Source of the DNA: CAZCTC01 sp964501335
GTDB lineage: Bacteria > Chloroflexota > Anaerolineae > B4-G1 > SLSP01
Length of the DNA: 64,000 nt
Assembly (NCBI GenBank): GCA_964501335.1
Contig: CAZCTC010000039.1
Coordinates: 9,491-73,490 of the forward strand
Direction: 5' to 3'
Both the position numbers and the translations under genes were made by a program. Positions within the stretch are counted from its first letter, which is position 1. Each line of letters begins with the position of its first letter. This document shows positions 9,376 to 18,457 of the stretch, piece by piece. A model generated the notes under the pieces. It was given only the letters and a program-made list of their open reading frames with translations. It made no database searches and had not been told where the DNA came from.

Positions 9376-9930
9376 CTACTCGTCCCAGACTTCAACACAA
9401 ATTCGTCCGATCGCACTCCACTGCTCTTCAAAAGAAGCATCCTCTTGATAAGAGAAAGCCTGTTTCTCCGCGGCTGCCGGATCGACAAAGGCCCACCCAT
9501 GCTTAGGATCCCAGGCATAGAGCACTTTGTAATGAGCCCACCCTTCCTTAGGATTGCCGACTATCACAATCGTCGCCAACCCTTTGTCCAGATTTTCCTT
9601 CAAATGGTCAATACTCGACAAAACATGCCAGCGAGCTTTAAACCCCTGCTGTTCCAAAGCATGGGCTACCCCCCAGGGAAACGTAGCCGAACCTGGAATC
9701 CGATCCAACGAGAAAGGCAAGGGAATCGGACAATCTTTCGGAGCCTGCTCCATCGCCCGGGCCAGGGCCGGAGCATCAATGACCTGTTTGTCTCGCAATC
9801 CATTGGCAACAATGGCCGCAGAAAAAGGTCCACAATCGTTCGTGCTGCCCTGATTGTGATGCCATTTCGCCAGCGGCCGCTTCAGCTGCTTTGCCCATGG
9901 TTTATCCAATTTCGGAATTGTATCAGTCAT
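9376..9930 (-). CDS. C39-like (papain-fold) cysteine peptidase, apparently cytosolic
   Basis: From the ATG at 9930, which has an ideal GGAGAT ribosome-binding site, the product has 184 residues. A longer in-frame start at 9996 adds a hydrophobic stretch but has no such site and was rejected. The motif NQGSTNDCGPFSAAIVANGL places the catalytic Cys after the oxyanion-hole residue as in C39/papain-like folds. GWAHYKVLYAWDPK carries the likely His, and FVDPAA the Asp region. There is no signal peptide and no ABC transporter fusion, so it is not a bacteriocin-export peptidase. The substrate is unknown. It sits directly before the YkgJ-type gene. Confidence 0.7.
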   Translation of the reverse strand: MTDTIPKLDKPWAKQLKRPLAKWHHNQGSTNDCGPFSAAIVANGLRDKQVIDAPALARAMEQAPKDCPIPLPFSLDRIPGSATFPWGVAHALEQQGFKARWHVLSSIDHLKENLDKGLATIVIVGNPKEGWAHYKVLYAWDPKHGWAFVDPAAAEKQAFSYQEDASFEEQWSAIGRICVEVWDE

Positions 9931-10052
9931 GGCCAATCTCCTTTCCAAAATTAAAATCAAAAGGCAGAAAATTGAATCTTCTTCGGCCGCAAACACCGGG
10001 CCTCAGTTTAACTACCATTTTCCTAACCAGTTTAGCACAAAGCAAACAAACA

Positions 10053-12077
10053 TCAATCAGACCAATCAAAACCGGCCACCGTCGCCATATCCCCACCCTG
10101 GGTCACAGGAATCCGCGTACGCCCGATAAGATGGAAAACTCCTGTCGTCAACGTGTAATGCCCCGCCCTCAGCTCCGCCGGCAGCATCAATTGATAACTG
10201 ACCGGCACAATCTCCCCCGGATTCCATGCCCGCACTCGATAAGCGCCGTGTAAAGGCCAGGCATGAATCCCCACCAGATATTTTCCCTCCGGGTCCAACA
10301 CCTGAGTAAAAAACTCCACATCCATCGGAATTTCCCCCAACGGCTTCCAATACAGGGTCACTTCCAACGGAGCCCCGGCTTTGAATTCCGAAACCCGATA
10401 CCCCACCAGCTGCAACCCGTTGTCGAAATTCTGCTCCAGCGGGGTATAGGGCAAATCCCCACCCTCCCATTTCGCCCTAAAAGCCTGCGCCGCAAGGACC
10501 CCATTCGTCGTCGTGATCGGTTCGGCTTCCCCCTCCAGATTCACAGCACCCGGAGCCGGCGGCAAAAAATAAGCCCGTCCCTCCGCCAGCAACACCCATT
10601 CGTCGGCGATATACCCCGAAGGAATACCCTCCGTGGTGGCCCGATCCGGCTCCACCGGCTGCACCACCCGAACCGGCTCTCCCGACTGTAACGGCAAGGG
10701 ATACCCTCCCGCCCGTTCCGGAAAATCCTGCGCCAGCAAAAAAGTCAACGGCGCCCGCACATATTCACTCGTCGGCACCAATAACTTCTCATGCTGATGC
10801 AAATGGATGTAATCAGCCTCAGCCATCTCTACCAGACTGTTGCGCCAGGCCAATCCCTCCATCGCATTGACCTGGGACAGCACTCGCGTCGTAAAATCCC
10901 ACTGCGCTTCCCCCGCACACAACAGAACAACCACCGGCACCAACGCCCCGGCCCAATCCGGCCGGCGAGGTCGTTGATCCAGCCACTCCCAAAGAGCCGC
11001 ACACCCCACTCCCGCCAGAACGAAAATCCAGGCATAGGTCCCCGAAAGGCGCGTCGCCGAAGGGATCACCCCTTCATAAGAGATCAAATCCGGCACCAAC
11101 ATCGCCAACGTCATAAGCAACGCAAACCAGGCCCCCCCGGTACGCCGCCGGGCCACCACCCCCAGAGACAACAACAACCCGACAAAGAGTACCGGCGTCA
11201 ATAACGGCCGCCCGGAAAAGGGATTATAAAGATCGGTCTGCCACTGTACCCCCAACATCAACACCTGATTGAATACCTTTTCTCCAAACAACGCCCCGGC
11301 ATTCGGCATATTGAAAATAAACTGACCGGCGGTTTGCTGCATTCGCGCCCCAAACGTAAAGGGATACTGCACAAAAAGCACCCATTGCGGCAACGCCGTC
11401 AAAGCCGCCGCCCCCACCGTCAATCCGAACTCCCACCAGCGCCGCCACAAGGCCGGCCGGGTCAACAACAACGCCAGACAGCCCAACGCAATCGCAATCG
11501 GAAAGACCCGCGCCGTGATATAGATATACTGACTGATCCCTAAAAAGAACCCCGCCGCCACGAAATCGCGCCGGCGTCCCAACCGTACGCCCCGCATCAA
11601 AAAAGCCACCGTACAGAGTTCCGCCACCGGCAGCAAGGCGCCCTCGGTACCCAGATGAAAAAACTGCACGACAAAGGGCGAAAGAGCCAACCCCAAAGCC
11701 GCCATCAATCCGGCCCGCCGGGAAAACGCTTCGCCCAGATCGCGAAACAGCTCCCGACATACAATAAAGACCAACGGCACCGCCAATGCACTCGCCATCG
11801 CCGTCACACCCCGTACCGCCGCCTGAGTAAATCCAAAAATCAAAAATACCGGCGCCTGAAGATAAAGGATCACCGGATTAGGGGCCCATTGATGGTAAAC
11901 ATAAAACGGCCAGAGCTTATCCTGCAAAAAATCCCAGGTATAAATTCCACAACGCGCCGCATCTCCCAGCAACCCTGGAGGTACGGTCGTCAAAGTAATA
12001 AAATTAGTCACAATTCCCAGCCCCAACAACGCCAGGGGAATATAACGGCAATAGCGATTTGAATGCCAGACTTTCAA
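10053..12077 (-). CDS. GT39-like membrane glycosyltransferase (dolichyl-phosphate-mannose mannosyltransferase family)
   Basis: A 674-residue protein with about ten N-terminal membrane helices (to about residue 420) and a large soluble C-terminal domain. The early extracytoplasmic loop contains GDAARCGIYTWDF, the usual place of the acidic catalytic residue in GT-C enzymes of the GT39/GT83 type. These enzymes transfer a sugar from a lipid-phosphate carrier to an extracytoplasmic acceptor. The C-terminal 230 residues form a beta-rich domain (LQLVGYRVSEFKAGAPLEVTLYWKP), often found in Chloroflexota members of the family. Translation probably begins at a TTG at 12077, 4 bp after AGGAGG. Donor and acceptor cannot be inferred. 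Confidence 0.75.
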   Translation of the reverse strand: MKVWHSNRYCRYIPLALLGLGIVTNFITLTTVPPGLLGDAARCGIYTWDFLQDKLWPFYVYHQWAPNPVILYLQAPVFLIFGFTQAAVRGVTAMASALAVPLVFIVCRELFRDLGEAFSRRAGLMAALGLALSPFVVQFFHLGTEGALLPVAELCTVAFLMRGVRLGRRRDFVAAGFFLGISQYIYITARVFPIAIALGCLALLLTRPALWRRWWEFGLTVGAAALTALPQWVLFVQYPFTFGARMQQTAGQFIFNMPNAGALFGEKVFNQVLMLGVQWQTDLYNPFSGRPLLTPVLFVGLLLSLGVVARRRTGGAWFALLMTLAMLVPDLISYEGVIPSATRLSGTYAWIFVLAGVGCAALWEWLDQRPRRPDWAGALVPVVVLLCAGEAQWDFTTRVLSQVNAMEGLAWRNSLVEMAEADYIHLHQHEKLLVPTSEYVRAPLTFLLAQDFPERAGGYPLPLQSGEPVRVVQPVEPDRATTEGIPSGYIADEWVLLAEGRAYFLPPAPGAVNLEGEAEPITTTNGVLAAQAFRAKWEGGDLPYTPLEQNFDNGLQLVGYRVSEFKAGAPLEVTLYWKPLGEIPMDVEFFTQVLDPEGKYLVGIHAWPLHGAYRVRAWNPGEIVPVSYQLMLPAELRAGHYTLTTGVFHLIGRTRIPVTQGGDMATVAGFDWSD

Positions 12078-12219
12078 ACGACCTCCTCTTTCACCCCATT
12101 TCGAAAGTTACCTCTGCATTTAACCCCAATTCAATCAACTGTCAAAACTCCCCTTGTCAACGACTCAAAAACAGGTACAATCTGCCGGAACCTGAAACAC
12201 AAAAAGGCCAAGGATTTTT

Positions 12220-13581
12220 ATGGATTACCATAGCGCATTACGCTATCTATACAACCTCGTCGACTTTGAAAAGCGGCGCATCGAGCGTTACTCACCCGAT
12301 GAATTCAAACTGGACCGGGTCAAAGAGTTCCTGGCAGTTCTGGGCAATCCCCAACAGGATTATCCCACCATTCACATTGCCGGCACTAAAGGTAAAGGGT
12401 CAGTCTCCGTCATGCTGGCCTCGATTGCCCGCGCCGCCGGCCTGAATGTGGGACTTTATACATCCCCCCACCTCCATACTTACCGCGAACGCATCCGCAT
12501 CAACAACACTCCCATCAGCCGGGATGAAATGGCCGCCCTGGTCACCGAACTCCAACCGCTTATCGAAGCCAACGGCGATCTCACCGTCTTCGAAGCCACC
12601 ACCGCGCTCGGCTTTCTCTACTTTGCCCGCCGCAAAGTTGATCTCGCCGTCATCGAGGTGGGCCTGGGGGGGCGCCTGGATGCTACCAATGTCATCCTGC
12701 CCACTCTCAGCGTCATCACCTCACTGAGCCTGGATCACACCCACCTGCTCGGCAACACCCTCGACAAAATCGCCTATGAAAAGGGGGGGATCATTAAACC
12801 GCAAATACCGGTGGTCAGTGCGCCCCAGGCTCCCGAAGCTCAAGCCATGCTCGAAGAACTCTCCTTGCAACGCCAAGCCCCTCTGACCCTGGTCGGTCGG
12901 GATTGGAGCTGGGAAGCCGGCCCGCACGACCTGGAAGGACAGGAAGTCACCATCCATTGCCTCAACGGTACCTCCGACCTGGAAGCCACCTATCATCTGC
13001 CGGTCATCGGGGCCTTCCAACGCGAAAATGCCACGGTCGCCCTAGCTGCCGCCGACACACTGCAAAAACAAGGCGCCACCTGGATCACGCCGGGAAACGT
13101 TCGCGCCGGTTTGGCCCGCGTCTCCTGGCCCGGACGCATGGAAATTCTCAGTCGCAAACCGCTCCTGTTGGTCGATAGCGCCCATAATCCTTATTCCGCT
13201 CAAATGTTGGCCCTATCGTTGCAAGAATGGTTTCCGAATTACCGTTGGATTGTACTCTTCGGCGCCTCCAACGACAAAGACATTCCTGGAATTCTGGAAG
13301 GTCTGTTTCCGATCACTGAACATATTATTGTCACCCGTTCTTATCATCCGCGCGCGGCCACACCCTACGAACTGGCCGATATCTGCGCCGGACTGGGCAA
13401 AGGCGCCGAAATTGCCATCAGCCCGACTCGCGCCCTGGAACAGGCTGTACCGCATTTGCATCCCCAAACCGGAATTCTGGTCACCGGTTCTATCTTCATG
13501 GTGGCCGAGATCCGCGAACTCTGGGGGAAGCAACATCAACTCAATCTACCCGAAACCGATTGGGAGGATCAACCCTGGTGA
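12220..13581 (+). CDS. folC: Bifunctional folylpolyglutamate synthase / dihydrofolate synthase
   Basis: The product has 453 residues. It joins glutamate to dihydropteroate and extends the polyglutamate tail of folates, using ATP in the cytoplasm. The P-loop reads GTKGKGSVSV (about 55-64), followed by SPHLHTYRERIRI and the EVGLGGRLDATN motif. The Mur-ligase C-terminal domain contains LLVDSAHNPYSAQ. The length is normal. The ATG at 12220 follows AAGGA. Its stop codon overlaps the GTG start of lon by four bases (GTGA), so the two genes are probably translated in a coupled way. The upstream gene is divergent, so the folC-lon promoter should lie in 12078-12219. Confidence 0.93.
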   Translation: MDYHSALRYLYNLVDFEKRRIERYSPDEFKLDRVKEFLAVLGNPQQDYPTIHIAGTKGKGSVSVMLASIARAAGLNVGLYTSPHLHTYRERIRINNTPISRDEMAALVTELQPLIEANGDLTVFEATTALGFLYFARRKVDLAVIEVGLGGRLDATNVILPTLSVITSLSLDHTHLLGNTLDKIAYEKGGIIKPQIPVVSAPQAPEAQAMLEELSLQRQAPLTLVGRDWSWEAGPHDLEGQEVTIHCLNGTSDLEATYHLPVIGAFQRENATVALAAADTLQKQGATWITPGNVRAGLARVSWPGRMEILSRKPLLLVDSAHNPYSAQMLALSLQEWFPNYRWIVLFGASNDKDIPGILEGLFPITEHIIVTRSYHPRAATPYELADICAGLGKGAEIAISPTRALEQAVPHLHPQTGILVTGSIFMVAEIRELWGKQHQLNLPETDWEDQPW

Positions 13582-16064
13582 AAAAAGACGACACTATCGA
13601 CTGGGACGCCATGTCCCTTCTGCCTGAAGATTTCGAAGATTTAGACGACTTCGATCCCAATGAAGACTACGAAGATGGGGAAGATGGCCCCTTTGAAGCC
13701 ATTGTTCTACCCACTCGTGATACGGTCATTTATCCACAAATGGTGACCCCGCTGCATGTCGGGCGTGAAGCCTCGCTCCAGGCCCTGGAAGCCGCAGTTA
13801 AAGAAGATTGGCCCCTGGTTGTTGTCTCTCAACGCCACGACGATATCGATGATGAATACCCGCAACCGGAAGATCTCTATCAGATCGGTACCGAAGTAGT
13901 CATCGCTCGTTCTATCCGCATGCCCGACGGAACCACCAATGCCATCACGCAGGGACTCGGCCGGGTGCGCGTTCTGGAATATACCCAATCCGAACCCTAC
14001 ATCATCGCCCTGGTTGAATCGATCCCCGAAGAGACCGAAGAAAGTCCTATGGTCGAAGCCCTGATGCGCACGGTCCTGGAGATGTTCGAAAAAGTCGTGC
14101 AGCTCAATCACAGCCTGCCCGACGAAGCCTACGTCTACGCCATGAACGTCGAGGAACCCGGCCATCTCGCCGATCTGATCGCGCAAATGATCGATCTGGA
14201 GGTCAGTCAACGCCAGGAACTGCTGGAAATCTCCCAGGCCCTCACTCGCCTCCAAAAAATCAGTGCCCACCTGGCACGAGAATTGGATGTGCTGGAACTG
14301 GAAGATCAGATTCAAACCCAGGTTCAACAGGAAGTCGACCGTTCTCAACGGGAATACTTCCTGAGAGAACAGATGCGCGCCATTCAAAATGAACTGGGCG
14401 AGACCGATGCCTTCACCCGTGACCTGACCCGTTTACGCGATCAGATCAACGAAGCCGAACTTCCGGAAGCCGTAAAAGAACGCGCCATGGAAGAATTAAG
14501 CCGCCTCACCATGATGCCGCCGATGGCTCCGGAAATCGGAATCATCCGCACCTATCTGGATTGGCTGCTCCAGTTGCCCTGGACCAAACGCTCGCCTGAC
14601 AATCTCAACCTCAAACATGCCGAAGAGATCCTGGAATCCCGGCATTTCGGCTTACCCAAAGCCAAGGAACGTATTCTGGAATATATCGCCGTGCGCAAGC
14701 TCGCGCCGGAAAAAAGCCGCAGCACCATCCTCTGCTTCGTGGGTCCACCTGGAACGGGCAAGACATCTCTGGGCCGCTCTATCGCAGAAGCCCTGGGACG
14801 CGAATTCGTACGACTCTCCCTGGGCGGTGTCCGCGACGAAGCCGAAATCCGCGGCCATCGCCGTACTTACATCGGCGCACTTCCGGGGCGCATTTTGCAA
14901 ACCATGAAACGAGCCGGCACGATCAATCCCGTCTTTATGCTGGACGAATTGGACAAATTGGGGCAGGATTTCCGGGGCGATCCCGCCGCCGCCCTGCTCG
15001 AAGTATTGGATCCTGAACAGAACCACGCCTTCTCCGATCACTACATCGAACTGCCCTACGATCTCTCTCAAATCTTCTTTATCGCCACCGCCAATGTAAT
15101 GGAAACCATCCCGCCAGCATTACACGACCGCATGGAAGTGATCGAATTCAACGGCTATACCGAAGAAGAAAAACTGGAAATCGCCCATCGCTTCATCATT
15201 CCCCGTCAGATTGAAATCAACGGATTAAAAGAGCATGCCCCACGCTTCCAGGAAAAAACGCTCCAGCAACTGATCCGCCAGTATACCTACGAATCCGGGG
15301 TCCGGAATCTGGAACGGGAAATCGGCAGTCTCTGCCGCAAAGCCGCTCGACGGTTGGCAGAAGAAAAACGCCCGCTGGGCCTGTTCAGTCCCAATCTGCT
15401 CGGCCGCTATCTCGGCCCCCCCCGTTACGCCTTTGAACGCACCGAACCTCAGGCCCTGGTCGGGGTAGCCATGGGACTGGCCTGGACCCCTGAAGGAGGA
15501 GATCTTCTCCCCGTTGAAGTGGCTTTGATGACAGGGAAAGGCAACCTCACGCTTACCGGCCAGCTGGGCGATGTCATGCAGGAATCGGCTCAAGCCGCCC
15601 ATACCTATCTGCGTGCCCAGGCGGATCAATGGAATATCCCTGAAGAGAATTTTGAAAAAATGGATGTTCACATCCACTTCCCTGAAGGAGCCATCCCCAA
15701 AGACGGCCCCTCGGGCGGCATCACGATCGCGGCGGCACTCTTTTCGGCCTTTACCGGACGCCCGGTCCGCCATGACACCGCCATGACCGGCGAGCTTACC
15801 CTGCGAGGCCGGGTGCTGCCCGTCGGCGGTATCAAAGAAAAACTTCTGGCCGCCCACCGTGCCGGCATCAAAAAAGTCATCCTGCCCGAACGTAACCGCC
15901 AGGACCTGCATGACGTTCCCAAAAACGTCTTACGCAGTCTGGAATTAGTTTTGGTAGAACGAGTAGATCAGGCGCTCGATGCCGTTTTGTTGCCGCCGGT
16001 GCCGGAAAAAACCCCGCGCCGACATCAAGCCACCCTGCCGGAAGCACCGTCGCCAGAACAGTAA
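13578..16064 (+). CDS. lon: ATP-dependent Lon protease
   Basis: A GTG at 13578 overlaps the folC stop and has GGGAGG 10 bp upstream; a TTG at 13560 is a worse start. The product has 828 residues. An unusually acidic extension (about 1-38, DFEDLDDFDPNEDYEDGEDG) precedes the LON substrate-binding domain (about 39-250). The AAA+ module has Walker A GPPGTGKT (389-396) and Walker B PVFMLDELDK. The protease domain has the dyad Ser712 (PKDGPSGG) and Lys755 (GGIKEK), 43 residues apart as in Escherichia coli Lon. Lon degrades misfolded and regulatory proteins in the cytoplasm. Two hairpins follow the stop codon. Confidence 0.96.
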   Translation: MKKDDTIDWDAMSLLPEDFEDLDDFDPNEDYEDGEDGPFEAIVLPTRDTVIYPQMVTPLHVGREASLQALEAAVKEDWPLVVVSQRHDDIDDEYPQPEDLYQIGTEVVIARSIRMPDGTTNAITQGLGRVRVLEYTQSEPYIIALVESIPEETEESPMVEALMRTVLEMFEKVVQLNHSLPDEAYVYAMNVEEPGHLADLIAQMIDLEVSQRQELLEISQALTRLQKISAHLARELDVLELEDQIQTQVQQEVDRSQREYFLREQMRAIQNELGETDAFTRDLTRLRDQINEAELPEAVKERAMEELSRLTMMPPMAPEIGIIRTYLDWLLQLPWTKRSPDNLNLKHAEEILESRHFGLPKAKERILEYIAVRKLAPEKSRSTILCFVGPPGTGKTSLGRSIAEALGREFVRLSLGGVRDEAEIRGHRRTYIGALPGRILQTMKRAGTINPVFMLDELDKLGQDFRGDPAAALLEVLDPEQNHAFSDHYIELPYDLSQIFFIATANVMETIPPALHDRMEVIEFNGYTEEEKLEIAHRFIIPRQIEINGLKEHAPRFQEKTLQQLIRQYTYESGVRNLEREIGSLCRKAARRLAEEKRPLGLFSPNLLGRYLGPPRYAFERTEPQALVGVAMGLAWTPEGGDLLPVEVALMTGKGNLTLTGQLGDVMQESAQAAHTYLRAQADQWNIPEENFEKMDVHIHFPEGAIPKDGPSGGITIAAALFSAFTGRPVRHDTAMTGELTLRGRVLPVGGIKEKLLAAHRAGIKKVILPERNRQDLHDVPKNVLRSLELVLVERVDQALDAVLLPPVPEKTPRRHQATLPEAPSPEQ

Positions 16065-16090
16065 GAGCTGGTACCTCTTAAAAACATCCC

Positions 16091-16119
16091 TTTCCGCGCG
16101 CCGCAACGGCGCGCGGAAA
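16091..16119 (+). terminator. GC-rich hairpin after lon
   Basis: Perfect 13-bp arms TTTCCGCGCGCCG / CGGCGCGCGGAAA with a CAA loop, followed by ATAGAAATAAAAA. It is the first of two hairpins in the convergent gap between lon and hpf. Its A-rich trailer resembles the trailers of the dispersed hairpin family further right, but it lacks their tail. Confidence 0.6.
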
Positions 16120-16126
16120 TAGAAAT

Positions 16127-16160
16127 AAAAACACCCGGAGCCGTAGCTCCGGGTGTTTTT
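16127..16160. terminator. Bidirectional terminator between lon and hpf
   Basis: Arms AAAAACACCCGGAGC and its exact complement with a CGTA loop. The T-run on the plus strand and the A-run on the other side give a U-tract in both directions, fitting the convergent arrangement of lon and hpf. Confidence 0.85.
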
Positions 16161-16172
16161 TACTCACACCAG

Positions 16173-16739
16173 CTAATCGCGCGGTTTCAACAACCCGTAG
16201 TCGCCGTCCTCACGTTTGTAAACCACGCTCACCCGACCGTCGGTTCCATCGCGGAAAACGAAGAACTGGTGGCCCAGCAATTCCATCTGGTCAATGGCAT
16301 CGTTCGGAGTAATGGAACTGATCTCAAATTCCTTCATCCGAACAATATGAGTGACACCTTCTTCGCCCGCTTCTTTCCCCTGAGGTTCCTCGAACACTTC
16401 CGCCACGACATCGGGCACACTAGGAGCGCCCGGAGCGCGACGATCTTCACGCCGTCCCTTATACCGATCTACCTGGCGGTACATCTTGTCCATCATAGCA
16501 TCAACCGCAGCAAAGATGTCGCCGCTGCGCTCTTCCGCGCGCAGGATAGCCCGCGGCGCATGAATGGTCATTTGAGCCACCATACGGCGGGAAGCATCAC
16601 GCGCATTGGCAGCCGTAAGATCAATGCGCATCTGCTCGATATTAGGAAGATAGCGGTCAAACTTTTCCGCTTTTTTCTCGACGTATTCCCGTAAACGGTC
16701 CGTCAACTCCAAATTTCGGGTAAAGATCTGCACGTCCAT
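16173..16739 (-). CDS. hpf: Long-form ribosome hibernation promoting factor
   Basis: A 188-residue protein with an N-terminal S30AE domain (about 1-105, MDVQIFTRNLELTDRLREYV) that binds the 30S decoding region. An acidic linker (about 110-130) and a C-terminal dimerisation domain (about 130-188, ISSITPNDAIDQMELLGHQF) follow. The long form dimerises ribosomes into inactive 100S particles under stress or stationary phase. A strong ribosome-binding site (CAGGAGGG) precedes the ATG. The gene lies 30 bp after comF on the same strand and may be transcribed at the end of the Tad operon or from its own promoter. Confidence 0.93.
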   Translation of the reverse strand: MDVQIFTRNLELTDRLREYVEKKAEKFDRYLPNIEQMRIDLTAANARDASRRMVAQMTIHAPRAILRAEERSGDIFAAVDAMMDKMYRQVDRYKGRREDRRAPGAPSVPDVVAEVFEEPQGKEAGEEGVTHIVRMKEFEISSITPNDAIDQMELLGHQFFVFRDGTDGRVSVVYKREDGDYGLLKPRD

Positions 16740-16769
16740 AGACCCTCCTGAAAAAGTTGGGATGGGAAC

Positions 16770-17471
16770 TCAGGATGCCCTGGCCAACGTAAATGCATTG
16801 ACTTGCAACGCACCATGAGCCAACAATACAGCGGCGCAGGCATCCAGGGTTGCTCCAGTGGTTGCTACATCGTCAACCAAAGTCACCCGTTTCTGGGTCA
16901 CGGCTAACCCGGAACCAGGTGCAAAAGCCTCAGCTACATTGCTTCGACGAGCTTCCCGATTTAACTTAGTTTGTGAAGTTGTGTTTAAAACCCGTTGCAA
17001 AGCCCGTTCCGCTACCGGTATCCCTACATACTGCCCTAAAACTGCCGCAATCTGATAGGCTTGATTATACCCCCGTTGTGCTTCTCGGCCAATATGCAAC
17101 GGAACCGGCACCAAAAGGTCACTCTCCAGATGATAGTGATTCCAGGCCTGAGCCAATGCCGGCCCCAAAACCTCAACCACCTGCACACCCCCGCGATATT
17201 TTAAAGCATGGACTGCACCCCGGATAGGCCCCTCGAACAAAAAGGCCGAACGCAAAATCTGAATTTTCAAAGGAGCCGTGCAACAGGAACGACAGGGGCC
17301 ACTTCCAGACCAGATGCGTCCACAGCGCAAACACAAAGGACCTTCTAAAAGTTGCAGCTGTCCAGCGCAGGTTGGACACAACCAATTCCCCACCCGCCGA
17401 CACACTTCACATCTCGGCGGAAAAACCAGATCCAAAACCCAGCGATAAAATCGGTTTATCGGTGCGAGCAT
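16770..17471 (-). CDS. comF: ComF-family amidophosphoribosyltransferase-like protein
   Basis: The ATG at 17471 is preceded by GAGGTG and gives 233 residues; a GTG at 17483 is an alternative. Two CxxC pairs near the N-terminus (CEVCRR, CPTC) and two more (CLRCGR, CRSC) form zinc knuckles. The C-terminal phosphoribosyltransferase domain carries the PRPP loop VTLVDDVATTGATLDAC. ComF proteins are needed for natural transformation in several bacteria, where they are linked to single-stranded DNA handling in the cytoplasm. Here the gene follows tadC by 39 bp, directly after pilus-assembly genes. Whether it serves competence or nucleotide salvage in this organism is not shown. Confidence 0.85.
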   Translation of the reverse strand: MLAPINRFYRWVLDLVFPPRCEVCRRVGNWLCPTCAGQLQLLEGPLCLRCGRIWSGSGPCRSCCTAPLKIQILRSAFLFEGPIRGAVHALKYRGGVQVVEVLGPALAQAWNHYHLESDLLVPVPLHIGREAQRGYNQAYQIAAVLGQYVGIPVAERALQRVLNTTSQTKLNREARRSNVAEAFAPGSGLAVTQKRVTLVDDVATTGATLDACAAVLLAHGALQVNAFTLARAS

Positions 17472-17510
17472 CTCACACCTCACCCCATCCGGACAGAAAA
17501 AACTTATCGC

Positions 17511-18446
17511 TTACGACCCGAAAAGCCCTGCCTCTTTAATCTTAATCCCGGCCGGTCCCAATAATACGATCAGAATCGTCGGGAAGATAAAGAAAACCAA
17601 GGGGAACATCATCTTGACAGGAGCCTGCCGGGCTTTTTCTTCGGCGCGTTGACGACGCTTTAAACGCATCTGCTCCGACTGAATGCGCATGACTTTCGCC
17701 ATACTGACACCCAATTGATCCGCCTGAATAATAGCCGCCGCAAAGGATGTCACATCGGAAACATCCAGACCGTTAGCCATATCACGCAAAGCCTCACGAC
17801 GCAACTTGCCTAACTGCATTTCCTGAACAGTGTGCTGAAAAGCCAGACTCAATTCGTTGTCCCATTTTTCACCGACTTTGGACATAGCAGCATCAAAACC
17901 TAAACCGGCTTCAACGCAGATAGTCAACAGGTCCAGCGCATCCGGCAATGACTTGATAACGTTGTTCTGACGGGCCTTGATCTTCTGACCCAACCACAAA
18001 GAAGGACCATAATACCCGGCCACCACCGCCAATAAAGGCACTGCCAACCGGAGCAACAAATCACTCTTGGCCATGACGAACAAAAACAAAACCGCCGCGA
18101 CAAGCCCCCCGATCCCTAACCCGAACAAACGATAGGCAGAAAATTGCCCGGGCTTCAGCTTGTGGGACATACCGGCCAATTCAATCTTGTGCCGAATTTC
18201 TTCCTGAGCCCGCTGCGGGGTCATCTTCTGAGCCGTTGCCGCCAACGATTGGAAGAAAGGCACAATCACCCGTTCAGAAAACGGTTCAGAAAGTTCGAGC
18301 TTTTCCAGACTTAACGATTCACCCTGAGCTGCTAACTCGGTCAGCCGGTCCTCGAGCGAAGCTGCGCGCCGATTGCGCAAAAAGAGAAAAGCAAGTACAC
18401 CGGCGATAGCAATAATACCGATTATAATTGGTACTGCTGACCCCAT
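17511..18446 (-). CDS. tadC: Tad pilus inner-membrane platform protein TadC
   Basis: A 311-residue type II secretion F-domain protein. A membrane helix lies at the start (VPIIIGIIAIAGVLAFLFL), two more near 110-155, and one at the C-terminus (MMFPLVFFIFPTILIVLL). The F domain core is DALDLLTICVEAGLGFDAAM, and QADQLGVSMAKVMRIQSEQM is the family's usual C-terminal signature. With TadB it forms the platform that the TadA ATPase drives to build Flp-type pili. It is 11 bp downstream of tadB and is the last clear tad gene of the operon. Confidence 0.9.
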   Translation of the reverse strand: MGSAVPIIIGIIAIAGVLAFLFLRNRRAASLEDRLTELAAQGESLSLEKLELSEPFSERVIVPFFQSLAATAQKMTPQRAQEEIRHKIELAGMSHKLKPGQFSAYRLFGLGIGGLVAAVLFLFVMAKSDLLLRLAVPLLAVVAGYYGPSLWLGQKIKARQNNVIKSLPDALDLLTICVEAGLGFDAAMSKVGEKWDNELSLAFQHTVQEMQLGKLRREALRDMANGLDVSDVTSFAAAIIQADQLGVSMAKVMRIQSEQMRLKRRQRAEEKARQAPVKMMFPLVFFIFPTILIVLLGPAGIKIKEAGLFGS

Positions 18447-18457
18447 AGTTGCACCTC

